This document shows positions 1 through 9,362 of a stretch of DNA of 64,000 nt, piece by piece. The notes under the pieces are model-generated. The model saw only the letters and a program-made list of their open reading frames with translations, did no database searches and had not been told where the DNA came from. Position numbers and translations under genes: made by a program. Position 1 is the stretch's first letter. Every line of letters begins with the position of its first letter. The stretch is taken from NCBI RefSeq assembly GCF_001661265.1, contig NW_017566998.1:1-64000 (forward strand), given 5' to 3'. This DNA comes from Saitoella complicata NRRL Y-17804. Taxonomy: Eukaryota > Ascomycota > Saitoellomycetes > Saitoellales > Saitoellaceae.

Positions 1-512
1 ACAGGTCTGTGATGCCCTTAGATGTTCTGGGCCGCACGCGCGCTACACTGACGGAGCCAGGGCCCTACCCTATATCTAGTCGTCGAGGGGGGCTTACTCC
101 TGGACCTTACCAATACCCAATACACTGCTTTGTTAGCTCCGAGATACCTTACCAATACCCAATACACTGCTTTGTTAGCTCCGAGATACTTTGCCTTCAC
201 CGTCGATGTACTAGTAGTAGACTAGCTGGAGTGCCTCAGGGCGACCTTCGGTACAATAGGGTTACTACACCCTTCAGCAAATCTCTTTCCCACGGCTGGT
301 GCACGACGATGTGGCGATCTGCGGGCGCACCGGATCTCGGGAGCTCGGAAATGTAGGCTTACAAAGCGGCGCAACAAAAATACCGAGAGAGTACTACAGA
401 CATCACCGACGACGAAAAGGACGCCGACGAGGAAACTTTCAGTAAAGGCCGTTTCACGAAAATCGTTCTTCTGCAGACCAGCTGTCTTGGTAACTCGATA
501 GATACGTTCAGC
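1..512. other. Upstream non-coding stretch
   Basis: No gene could be supported here. Open frames across it are short, overlap on both strands and run through a tandem repeat. It ends at the ATG of the MFS gene and should hold that gene's promoter and 5' leader; I saw no clear TATA box. Confidence 0.5.
105..188. repeat. Two-copy tandem repeat, 42 bp unit
   Basis: A 42 bp unit beginning CCTTACCAATACCC and ending CTCCGAGATA occurs twice head to tail (105-146 and 147-188) without a mismatch that I can see. The identity suggests a recent duplication, or an assembly artefact. It is 3n long, so it would not shift a frame, but no gene is supported across it. Confidence 0.9.
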
Positions 513-1991
513 ATGTCGCCACCACCCTCCACAACGACGTCCAGGACCGTCGATCCCCTACCCGTCCGAACCCTCGCCGTTCTCTTCCTATGTCGTCTCG
601 CCGAACCAATCGCTTTCAACAGCATCATGCCCTACCTCACATTCATGGTCCGTGACGTCCTCAGTCGCGAATACCTCTCCCGCCACGCCGTCGACTCGTC
701 AGTCCAAAAACCGAACTTCGACGACGTCCCATTCTATGTCGGTCTGATCACCTCCTCGTTCTTCGTCGCCCAATTCCTCAGCGGTCTCCTCTGGTCTCGA
801 CTCGTCGCCATTCTACCCCGCAAACCACTGGTATTGTTTGGATCTTTCTCGATGGCGACACTCATGGTCCTCTTCGGTCTTTCGCGTACGTTGGCGGCTA
901 TGTGGTGGAGCCGATTCTTTGCAGGATTCTTGAACGGAAACCAAGTTGTCGTCAACACCATGTTCGGCGAACTAACAACACCCAACAACCGCGCCCGTGC
1001 CTTCGCACTACTACCGACCGTCTTCTACGTCGGCCAAATCGTCGGGCCGTACATCGGGGGATCACTCGCTGATCCGGTCCGGAGATGGGAGAGTCTGGGG
1101 AAGTGGAAGGTTTTGCGGGAGTTCCCGTACCTTTTTCCGAACGTCGTTGTCGGTGCGATCTGTCTGCTGAGCTTCGTCGTCGGACTGTTCTTCCTCCACA
1201 GCACAACCGCCGCACACGAGCGTACCCGTACCTCCTCCACAACACCCTCCACAACATCTTCATCCACGATCACCCCCACCCCAACAGACGCCGAATCCGC
1301 CCCCACCTCCGCAAACTCCGAAGCAACCCCTCTCCTCCCCCCCACAAACTCCTCCTCCCGCTCCTCAATCTTTACCCGCCCAATCATCTCCTCCCTAACA
1401 ACCTACACCCTCACCAACCTCCTCCTCGTCGCCTACAACGTCGCCCTCCCCCTCTTCCTCTCCCTCCCCCCCCTCTCCCTTTCCGCCTCCACAATCGGCC
1501 TAATCCTCTCCTTTACGGGCCTCGCATCGATGTTGGCGCAGAGTTTGATATATGAACCTGTTCATCGAGCGTTGGGGACGAGGTGGACGTTGAGAGCTGG
1601 GATCGTGTTGTTTGTGGGGACGTATGTGGGTACTGCCTACATGCCCGAGCAGGGAAGCAGAGGGTTTTGGTGGGTGCTTGGGGTGGTGTTGGTGTTGAAG
1701 ACGCTTGGGCAGTGTCTTGCGTTGACCTCCTCACTCATCCATATCACCGAGTCCGTCTCGCACACTGCCATCTTCACCACCGGGGATAGCAAGTCGACGT
1801 CGGTGTTACTTGGTAAAGTCAATGGATGGGGACAAGTCGTCGCCTCGGCTGCCCGTGCTGCGGGACCGTGGGGGATTGGTACGCTCATGTCTGCTTCTGT
1901 TGCTAGGCATGGTGGAGATGGAACGGGATTATTGGTTTGGGCTCTTGGGGCTGGGTTTGGCGTCGTTGGATTGGTTGTGTCGTTCTGGTAG
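513..1991 (+). CDS. MFS transporter, drug/zinc-facilitator-like
   Basis: A 492-residue intronless major facilitator protein. The N-terminal half has hydrophobic segments from about residue 25, with family-style loops (GLLWSRL, then RFFAGFLNGN near residue 135). A long Ser/Thr/Pro-rich cytosolic loop (about 230-285) separates the two six-helix halves, as is common in fungal DHA1/ZIFL-type exporters. Expected role: proton-coupled efflux of a small molecule or metal chelate at the plasma or vacuole membrane; the substrate cannot be read. The ATG at 513 is the first in frame. The coding strand is strongly C-rich to about 1500 and G-rich after about 1560. It is convergent with the flavin oxidoreductase that follows and has no evident link to the GlcNAc genes. 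Confidence 0.85.
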   Translation: MSPPPSTTTSRTVDPLPVRTLAVLFLCRLAEPIAFNSIMPYLTFMVRDVLSREYLSRHAVDSSVQKPNFDDVPFYVGLITSSFFVAQFLSGLLWSRLVAILPRKPLVLFGSFSMATLMVLFGLSRTLAAMWWSRFFAGFLNGNQVVVNTMFGELTTPNNRARAFALLPTVFYVGQIVGPYIGGSLADPVRRWESLGKWKVLREFPYLFPNVVVGAICLLSFVVGLFFLHSTTAAHERTRTSSTTPSTTSSSTITPTPTDAESAPTSANSEATPLLPPTNSSSRSSIFTRPIISSLTTYTLTNLLLVAYNVALPLFLSLPPLSLSASTIGLILSFTGLASMLAQSLIYEPVHRALGTRWTLRAGIVLFVGTYVGTAYMPEQGSRGFWWVLGVVLVLKTLGQCLALTSSLIHITESVSHTAIFTTGDSKSTSVLLGKVNGWGQVVASAARAAGPWGIGTLMSASVARHGGDGTGLLVWALGAGFGVVGLVVSFW

Positions 1992-2121
1992 ATCGGGGTC
2001 ACAGATCTCGCATTTGGTCATTTTTGTTTGGGACATACGGCGTTTCTCACTAGTACTTCTTGCTCTTCGATATCTGGGATATAATATGCCTCTATCTACT
2101 ACCATCAACAACACAGCAAGG

Positions 2122-3487
<1,366 letters not shown>

Positions 3488-4028
3488 TCAGGTCAAGAGA
3501 TGTTCGACGAATTGTATACGGCTTTTTCAACTGCAAGCTGCTACATCGCTAACAAGATCAGCTGCTGGAGAAGAGTTTCGAGGCTCGGCTGCATCGGAAA
3601 CCCCGCATCGTCGAATTCTGGGCGTTCCCGCAGCCGCATGCCTGCAGCCGGCCGTGCGCGTGAGGACTCAAACACTGAAGTCGGTCGTCGATAGAAGCCG
3701 TTGGGATGTTAATCGGTCAATAAAATGAAGGAGGGCCAGTGCCAGTGAAAGTCTATCTGTGGATTCGGTAGCGCGTCGGTGGGACATTCTACTTAACCTC
3801 ATCGATGGCAGGAGCGGGAGTCCAAACGATATCGACATTCTGTGTCATTATCAAATTGATTATAACTCTCTGTTCCTGTCTTAACAATACAAATCGCCCG
3901 ATTGATTCAAAACCCAAAAGTCCGCTTGGCGTCACCTAGTGTTACGCTGGCCTCAAGAATCACCCCCTCAAAAGCCACTCTCGATATCGTACACTCGTTC
4001 ATTCCATCACCATCCCGTGCCCCGCCGC

Positions 4029-4157
4029 TTAACCATACGTAACCCTTCCACCCCTCCCAAACGCCAGCGAGAATCGCTTTCCCCAACGTCTCACGTAGAG
4101 GACGCGGGGAATGATGGTGTAGGTATGCATGCGGTGGTTGACGTGGAGTTGCGCCAT
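4029..4157 (-). CDS. Possible 42-residue microprotein with spliced leader
   Basis: On the minus strand a TATAAAG box (4363-4357) is followed by a leader without any ATG. A well-formed 60 bp intron follows (4278-4219: donor GTATGT, branch GCTAAC, acceptor CACTAG). The first ATG downstream (4157) sits in a good context (CACAAATGGCG) and opens 42 codons: MAQLHVNHRMHTYTIIPRVL then a basic tail. The protein is rich in Arg and His and matches no family I know. It could equally be a spliced non-coding RNA, and a further intron from the GTGAGA at about 4091 is conceivable. The arrangement, not the peptide, is the evidence. Confidence 0.3.
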   Translation of the reverse strand: MAQLHVNHRMHTYTIIPRVLYVRRWGKRFSLAFGRGGRVTYG

Positions 4158-4356
4158 TTGTGGAATTGTTGTAGGTATCGATTTGACAGATCGGTCGTGA
4201 AAACGGTGTAGAGAGGTCTAGTGAAGGACAGAAGTTAGCGACCCGGTGTCGGCGAGGCGCTCGAGCAGAAAGACATACCTGATAGAGCTTTTCAGCTTCT
4301 GTATGAATGTGCGATTGATCTGGTTCTTTCGTTCAGTTTAAGCTTCCCAGGCGAGA

Positions 4357-4363
4357 CTTTATA
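4357..4363 (-). promoter_or_regulatory. TATA box of putative small gene
   Basis: TATAAAG on the minus strand, followed about 80 bp downstream by the donor of a canonical leader intron. It is meaningful only if the small transcript exists. Confidence 0.35.
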
Positions 4364-4539
4364 GGAGGCTGAGCCAGGCAGGGTCTTTAGCGAAATGGAG
4401 GTCTGCCCAGTGACGTCACTGATGTATCGCGCAAGCGAGCCAAGTTTGACCGCGAAACTGCGCAATCAAATTTTGGACAAGTCGCCGTACGTGATCGCTG
4501 CTTTATAGCTGTAGGTTGATGGCAATAGCTCTGACTGGT

Positions 4540-4557
4540 ACCGGGATCAATCCCGGT
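4540..4557. promoter_or_regulatory. 18 bp palindrome ACCGGGAT-CA-ATCCCGGT
   Basis: Two perfect 8 bp arms are separated by 2 bp, about 310 bp upstream of the alkyltransferase ATG. Inverted CGG/CCG half sites are typical of Zn(II)2Cys6 regulators, but no specific factor can be named. Confidence 0.4.
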
Positions 4558-4866
4558 TTGACAATCGCGGCGCCGATTGACTTGCCGTTTTCAAAAGGCC
4601 ATGGCTAGTCCAAGGACACCTTCGCTGGTATGCGTGATCGCCGCCTGGACGCTGTACTATATACGTCCAGATGACATGTTACTCGCCCTATCTCCCAAAG
4701 GTCCATAATAAGGTTTTGCACCTGCATGATAGCCGCATCACGCGGAGCAACTGAACCCCGATCGCGAGGAGTCATACACTGAGCTGGCCCTCTTGAGCTT
4801 ACAAGTCCGCCCTCTATCCTCTCCACAGGCCTCTCACGTCCGTCTTCAGCAACTGTACTCAGAAAA

Positions 4867-5472
4867 ATGCAGATCGCCTACCACCAAGCAACCTCCCCAA
4901 CTCTCGGGCCCCTCATCTTCGCCTTCACCGAGAAGGGCCTCTGCGCCCTCGACCTCTCCCCCGCGGCTGATCCCACCATCCTCAACCAGCGCTTCCCGAA
5001 CGTAACACTCCAAACAGACCTGTTCTCACCCGCCCAACACGAATACGTCACACAAATCCTCACATACCTCTCCGATCCTACGCGAACGCGGCCAGATATC
5101 CCCCTCGACTTCACACCCTCCCACCCCTCCCCCTTCCGTCTCGCCGTCTGGTCCACCCTCCTCACCCTCCCCGCCGGCCAAACTACATCCTACTCCGCCC
5201 TCGCTACACGTCTCTCGTACCAACCAACCCATGCGCGTGCGGTAGCGACCGCGGTGGGAGCGAACCCGATTGCGGTGGTGGTTCCGTGTCATCGCGTGCT
5301 GGGCGGGAGGGGGGAGTTAAGCGGGTATCGGTGGGGAGTCGAGGTGAAGAGGAGGTTGTTGGAGATGGAGGGTGTACACGTGAGTGGGATGGGTCGAATG
5401 GAGGTGGGTGAGGCGATTAAGTCGGGGAGTACGGGGTTGTTTGAGAAGTATAGGTGTACGGGCACGGTGTAG
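4867..5472 (+). CDS. MGT1: O6-alkylguanine-DNA alkyltransferase
   Basis: A 201-residue suicide DNA-repair protein that moves the alkyl group from O6-alkylguanine to its own cysteine. The active-site motif VPCHRV is intact, with acceptor Cys141. The helix RAVATAVGANPI (about 124-135) carries the arginine finger, and the loop after the motif reads GRGELSGYRWG, as in Ada/MGT1 proteins. There is a short N-terminal domain and no introns. The length is close to yeast Mgt1 (188 aa) and human MGMT (207 aa). The ATG at 4867 follows an A-rich context. The coding strand changes from C-rich (to about 5170) to G-rich (from about 5220). The expected site of action is the nucleus. Confidence 0.93.
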   Translation: MQIAYHQATSPTLGPLIFAFTEKGLCALDLSPAADPTILNQRFPNVTLQTDLFSPAQHEYVTQILTYLSDPTRTRPDIPLDFTPSHPSPFRLAVWSTLLTLPAGQTTSYSALATRLSYQPTHARAVATAVGANPIAVVVPCHRVLGGRGELSGYRWGVEVKRRLLEMEGVHVSGMGRMEVGEAIKSGSTGLFEKYRCTGTV

Positions 5473-5918
5473 TTATGGCAGCTACTGCATCTGAAAAAGG
5501 AAACGATTCCGAGGTCAACGAATACGGTTGTGTGTCTCTCACACCTACAGTCCGATAGCATGCCATGTCACATAGCTGCTGCTGCCGATCAATCCTAATG
5601 CATACATCTTGTGCATTGCCATGGTACCCGTGTTTCCGGAGATCACGAGATATCGATGCTTTGTCGCAATCTTTTACGAAGTAGATTTGGCACACGCGAG
5701 TTGGCGAGGGTGTGGGGTCACTGGAATGGCATGGGAGGAGATCATATATAGTTAGGCCTGATCGTGGTCTACGGTAGTCTTTATGCTAGCCTCCTTAAGC
5801 TTGAGTTTTCTCTTCGGGTTCGTGTGAACGCGTTGACGCTTTCGTGGGAGGGCCGGAGGGCAGGCGTATACGCGTACGGACACTCACATTACGTCCCAAA
5901 CCGAGAACCTAGACTCAA
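5473..5918. other. Intergenic, MGMT to transposon relic
   Basis: Nothing recognisable. It may include the eroded end of the Tc1-like element, but I could not find matching terminal inverted repeats. Confidence 0.4.
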
Positions 5919-6757
5919 AAAGGCCCTTCATGAGTCCTTAATGGGGTTCATATCAGGTGAGTATGCCGCCCAGGGTAGGACTCTGTATCCCTCCCTTTCG
6001 CAGGATTCTTTGCAGTCGGGCGCGTGAAACATGGCGTCGTTGTCATGTTAGATTGTGAGATTGATGTCAGCTTCCCTAAACTCCTGAAGCTTGGGAAGTA
6101 GAAAGTCTTCAACGAAGTCACGCATCACGAACTGGTCGACCATTGGGACCTGCGAACGAGCGAGTTTTGTGGCCCACCACCAACACATTCCACCAAACAC
6201 GAAGATACTCCCACCACCAGAACGCATCCGGGGAATGAATTCATTCTCCCTAGGAGGATCCCCAGGCCACACATAGACCTTTGCAACATGTCCTGGCCCA
6301 GAACGCTGGAATTTCGATTCGTCGGTGTAGATGATCCGCATCCAGTCCTCCTTCCTCCAGTGCAAGTGCTCCTTTGCCCATTGGTAACGCCTTTCCCGAG
6401 CCGCGGTCCACAGAAACGGTTTCCTCGTCTGTGTAACACACATTGCTCCGCTTTTGAGCAGTGACAAGCGTGCCGTCTCCGCTGAAATATCCCTTTGGTG
6501 ACCATGATTGAAGGCAGCAGCAGCTTCCACAGCATTGTTGTACTCCCCTGTGCGAATTCTTCGGGTGAGCTCGTCCTTATCGCGTTTGGAAAGGATCTGA
6601 GGGCGTCCAGAACGAGGGCTGTCGCGGTAGGAGGCTGTCTTCCACCAACGGTTAGTGATATCCTCCAATGTCCTTCTCTTGACAAGGCACTGCTCCCACC
6701 CTGTAGCGGGAGTGCTCGCGGCACGGACATGTACATTGAGAAGTGACTGGTTTTATC
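5919..6757 (-). mobile_element. Decayed Tc1/mariner-type DNA transposon (transposase relic)
   Basis: Transposase-like sequence reads on the minus strand. In order it shows a helix-turn-helix linker (SYRDSPRSGRPQILSKRD), the DDE core with first Asp (IIYTDESKFQRSG), VYVWPGDPPRENE, then DAMFHAPDCK and PWAAYSPDMNPIKDS with the second and third acidic positions. The main frame (6668-6048) has no ATG at its head. An in-frame TAA at 6050-6048 lies just before the second catalytic Asp (HDND), and a TGA at 5930-5928 follows the NPIKDS motif. The N-terminal domain and C-terminal tail are not recognisable. No terminal inverted repeats or TA duplication were found. The copy is therefore inactive, probably truncated at both ends, and lies just beyond the 3' end of the hexokinase gene. 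Confidence 0.85.
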
Positions 6758-6909
6758 CCGAGATCGTTCACTTGATGTCCGAAGCAGTCGTATGTGAACA
6801 ACGATATGAATTCGCAATGTCATGTCCTGTACCATAACTATACCCCAAAGAAGCCAAGCCCATTCCATAACTCCAATCGCAAGCACAAAACCAAAAGTAT
6901 ATCCCAAAA

Positions 6910-8589
6910 TCACACCGGCAACCTAAACTTCCTCCTCAACGCAACAACAGCAGCCGCAATCCCCGCCCCCACAATCCCCCCATCAACACTCCCCACCAAC
7001 CTAATCCCCTCAAACTCCGCCGCAGCCCGATGAACATCCCGATCCCTCACCAAACAATCAACAAACCACTGCGTACGTTCCTTGAATTGTGGGTACTTCT
7101 CGAGTACCGAGCCGGAGAACGCGACGGTTGCAATTTGAGGGGTTTTGGAGAAGCGAGAGGGGGTGGAGGACATGGCGGGGGAAGGGGTGAAAGGGAATCC
7201 ACATTGGGCGTCAACTTGGATGAAGGCGACCGTCGCGGCTGCGGTGAGTGCGGCGCCGCGGGTCGATACCAATTTGCTAACTGCCTGGACGAACGCGAGA
7301 TCCCTGGAGCTGAAGGGGATTGTCGACAGTGGGTGCGAGGACGGGATGACGTGCGCCAACTCACTCACATCCCCAACATTCTCAATCCCAGCCATAAGTT
7401 GCGTGGAGAGGCAATACGGCACCTCCAACCCCTCCGGTACCCTTCCTCCAAACAACCCATAATCCCTACCCGCCTCCATCACGATCAACCTCAACAACTC
7501 CCCCAGATACCTCCCACTCACCGTTTGCTCCAACGGCTGAAAGCCCGGCCTGTCATTCGCAGCATCGAGTTCGAGGTCCCATTTCGTGAAGGGTATGGAG
7601 CCGTCACCGCCAAACATGGAGGATTCGGCGTTAAGCAGGCAATAACTCGCTTTTTTTGAAAAGGAGGACGCGACGCTCAACTTTGACTGCGGCAACAGTG
7701 CCAGACTCGCCGAACACGTGATATTGTGCCCCGTTCCCAAGATAAGTCCCAGTCTCGTATTCGGGACATTGTACGCTGTCGAGAGGTACGTCGCAACCGT
7801 ATCATTGAGGAGAACGTCCAGCGACACCTCCAACCCCTTCCTCTGAAATGCCGCATCAAAGCAATCTTTGAGGTCTAGCCCCAACAACTCCTCACTCACC
7901 ATAAACCCCTTCCCCATCATCATGATCCGCCCTCGATTAACCCCCGTCTGATCAATCGGAAAACTAAAAGTCAAACCCATCCCCAATTGTCTCCCCCCGC
8001 CGCCATCCACACTTCTATTCCACCCCCGCCTCTCCACACCCTCGACAACAACCTCCCCAACCCTATCCGCGATCCAATCGAAGAACTGATCTCCAGATCC
8101 ACGTTTAATGTGTTCCGGGACCTGCCATAACCGGATCCATGTACGCACCGCCTCAGAGGCACCACGGAGTTGAACGATTGCGACGCGAAGGTTGGAGCCA
8201 CCGAGGTCCATCGCGAGAAACGTGCCTGTTTCGCGGCCAGTGGGGGCGTGGTGGATATGGGTCGGTAACATCGTATTCGGGTTTCCTTGGAGATCATTCA
8301 ACGCTCGTTCCGTGAATCGACGAGTAATGGTCCCCAGTGTTGCCGGCTCCAACGTAAACTCATGCGTCAAGTGAGCGAGGAAAGCGGATAGCGGGTCGTG
8401 TGGGAGTTGTTGCTGTTGGGTTCCAGCGCCGTTGTAAAGGGGGGGTATGTCGAGAAAGTCGAAATTGGATTGAGATGGAGGATGGGTGGTGAAGCTCGTT
8501 GGCGATACTGGTAGTGGATTGTGTGGTTGCATATGGAAGGGAGCGAAGGTATCTGTTGGTGATCCTGTTGGGAACTGTGCTGATAGCAT
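6910..8589 (-). CDS. HXK1: Hexokinase-fold kinase, GlcNAc kinase candidate
   Basis: 559 residues, no intron. It should phosphorylate GlcNAc to GlcNAc-6-P with ATP, the first cytosolic step after uptake. The hexokinase fold is clear: phosphate-1 loop LAMDLGGSNLR (about 125-135), LTFSFPIDQ, KGF, the catalytic LLNDTVATYLS with its Asp, GLILGTGHN and the C-terminal SVDGGIVGAG. Hexokinase candidates in GlcNAc clusters (Candida HXK1, Trichoderma HXK3) are divergent like this one. The specificity call rests mainly on neighbourhood. A TTG eight codons upstream is in frame, but 8589 is the first ATG. The N-terminus has an extra segment of about 60 residues, Pro/Gln/Ser-rich, with an amphipathic patch NFDFLDIPPLY, absent from ordinary hexokinases. 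Confidence 0.85.
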   Translation of the reverse strand: MLSAQFPTGSPTDTFAPFHMQPHNPLPVSPTSFTTHPPSQSNFDFLDIPPLYNGAGTQQQQLPHDPLSAFLAHLTHEFTLEPATLGTITRRFTERALNDLQGNPNTMLPTHIHHAPTGRETGTFLAMDLGGSNLRVAIVQLRGASEAVRTWIRLWQVPEHIKRGSGDQFFDWIADRVGEVVVEGVERRGWNRSVDGGGGRQLGMGLTFSFPIDQTGVNRGRIMMMGKGFMVSEELLGLDLKDCFDAAFQRKGLEVSLDVLLNDTVATYLSTAYNVPNTRLGLILGTGHNITCSASLALLPQSKLSVASSFSKKASYCLLNAESSMFGGDGSIPFTKWDLELDAANDRPGFQPLEQTVSGRYLGELLRLIVMEAGRDYGLFGGRVPEGLEVPYCLSTQLMAGIENVGDVSELAHVIPSSHPLSTIPFSSRDLAFVQAVSKLVSTRGAALTAAATVAFIQVDAQCGFPFTPSPAMSSTPSRFSKTPQIATVAFSGSVLEKYPQFKERTQWFVDCLVRDRDVHRAAAEFEGIRLVGSVDGGIVGAGIAAAVVALRRKFRLPV

Positions 8590-9362
8590 CTTGTCCCAAA
8601 GCTCAGAGTTCAAGGTGTCCGTGGAGTTGGATTCGACGACGCTGATTTAAAGAGTACTGCACCCCCAACCTTCTTAAATGACAAGTACAAGTAGGACGGC
8701 CCGCGTGTTGTTGCTGATCCGCGTAACTCCCTCGTGCTTCGCTCCGTGCACGTAAACTCTCACAGCAGCGGTGTATACTAATTTTGTAAGTAGAACGAAC
8801 GACCCGGCTTCTCGGAGAAGCTATGCGGGTGGCTAAAGTATCCCCGGACAGTGGGCGGATGTCGATGTTACCCTGCAGCTTTGTGATAGTAATGGATAGG
8901 CGATGGTGGAGCGCCAAGCTTCGGCTTCAAGACATCGATATCCCGCTATCTCTTGAGTCGATTTCGGCAATAATCAGTGCCGGATCAAGGGTGTTATTCG
9001 CGTGAGAGTTTTCCCGTGGTGTTGGACGATGGCAGCTCGAGGTTCTTCATGTTGCAATTCCACGCGCGTCGTGGTCCGAGGCTTCCGATGGGCGGTTGCA
9101 TGTAGCGAGGTTACGCGACGAACGTACGACCATGACGTTACACAAACTTTCTTGGGGATGCTCATAGGCCAAATAGATCACGTCAATTGAAAAATCACGG
9201 ATGGATGGTAGCCGGCGTCGACGGTCAACCTCTTTGTCCGGGCGCCGATGGATCGCCGCTTTCTAATCGAGGACTGTGGAGAAGCACAAAAGGTCATTGT
9301 TGCTCATTTTCAAGAATAGCTAAATGATACCACATACAATCAAAATCAGGTAACCCCTCCAC
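8590..9362. other. Hexokinase promoter / PTR2 downstream region
   Basis: No gene supported. A CTTTAAATC stretch on the minus strand near 8645 may act as the TATA-like element of the kinase. CGCTCCGTGCACG (8740-8752) and CCCTCGTGCT (8729-8738) resemble sequences in the NGS1/NGT1 promoter. GCACAAAAG near 9284 fits the CRCAAAW core of Ndt80-type sites; one such match can occur by chance. Confidence 0.4.

Noticed and set aside
9-356. 115-residue open frame at the window start
   Set aside because: It runs through the 42 bp tandem repeat, has no recognisable domain and is overlapped by an opposite open frame.
6784-6811. CAGT-starting sequence as a Tc1 terminal inverted repeat
   Set aside because: It reads away from the transposase instead of into it, and no partner repeat was found at the other end.
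6125-6913. 262-residue minus-strand open frame over the transposon
   Set aside because: It is the shadow of the transposase frame; the DDE motifs are in the other frame.
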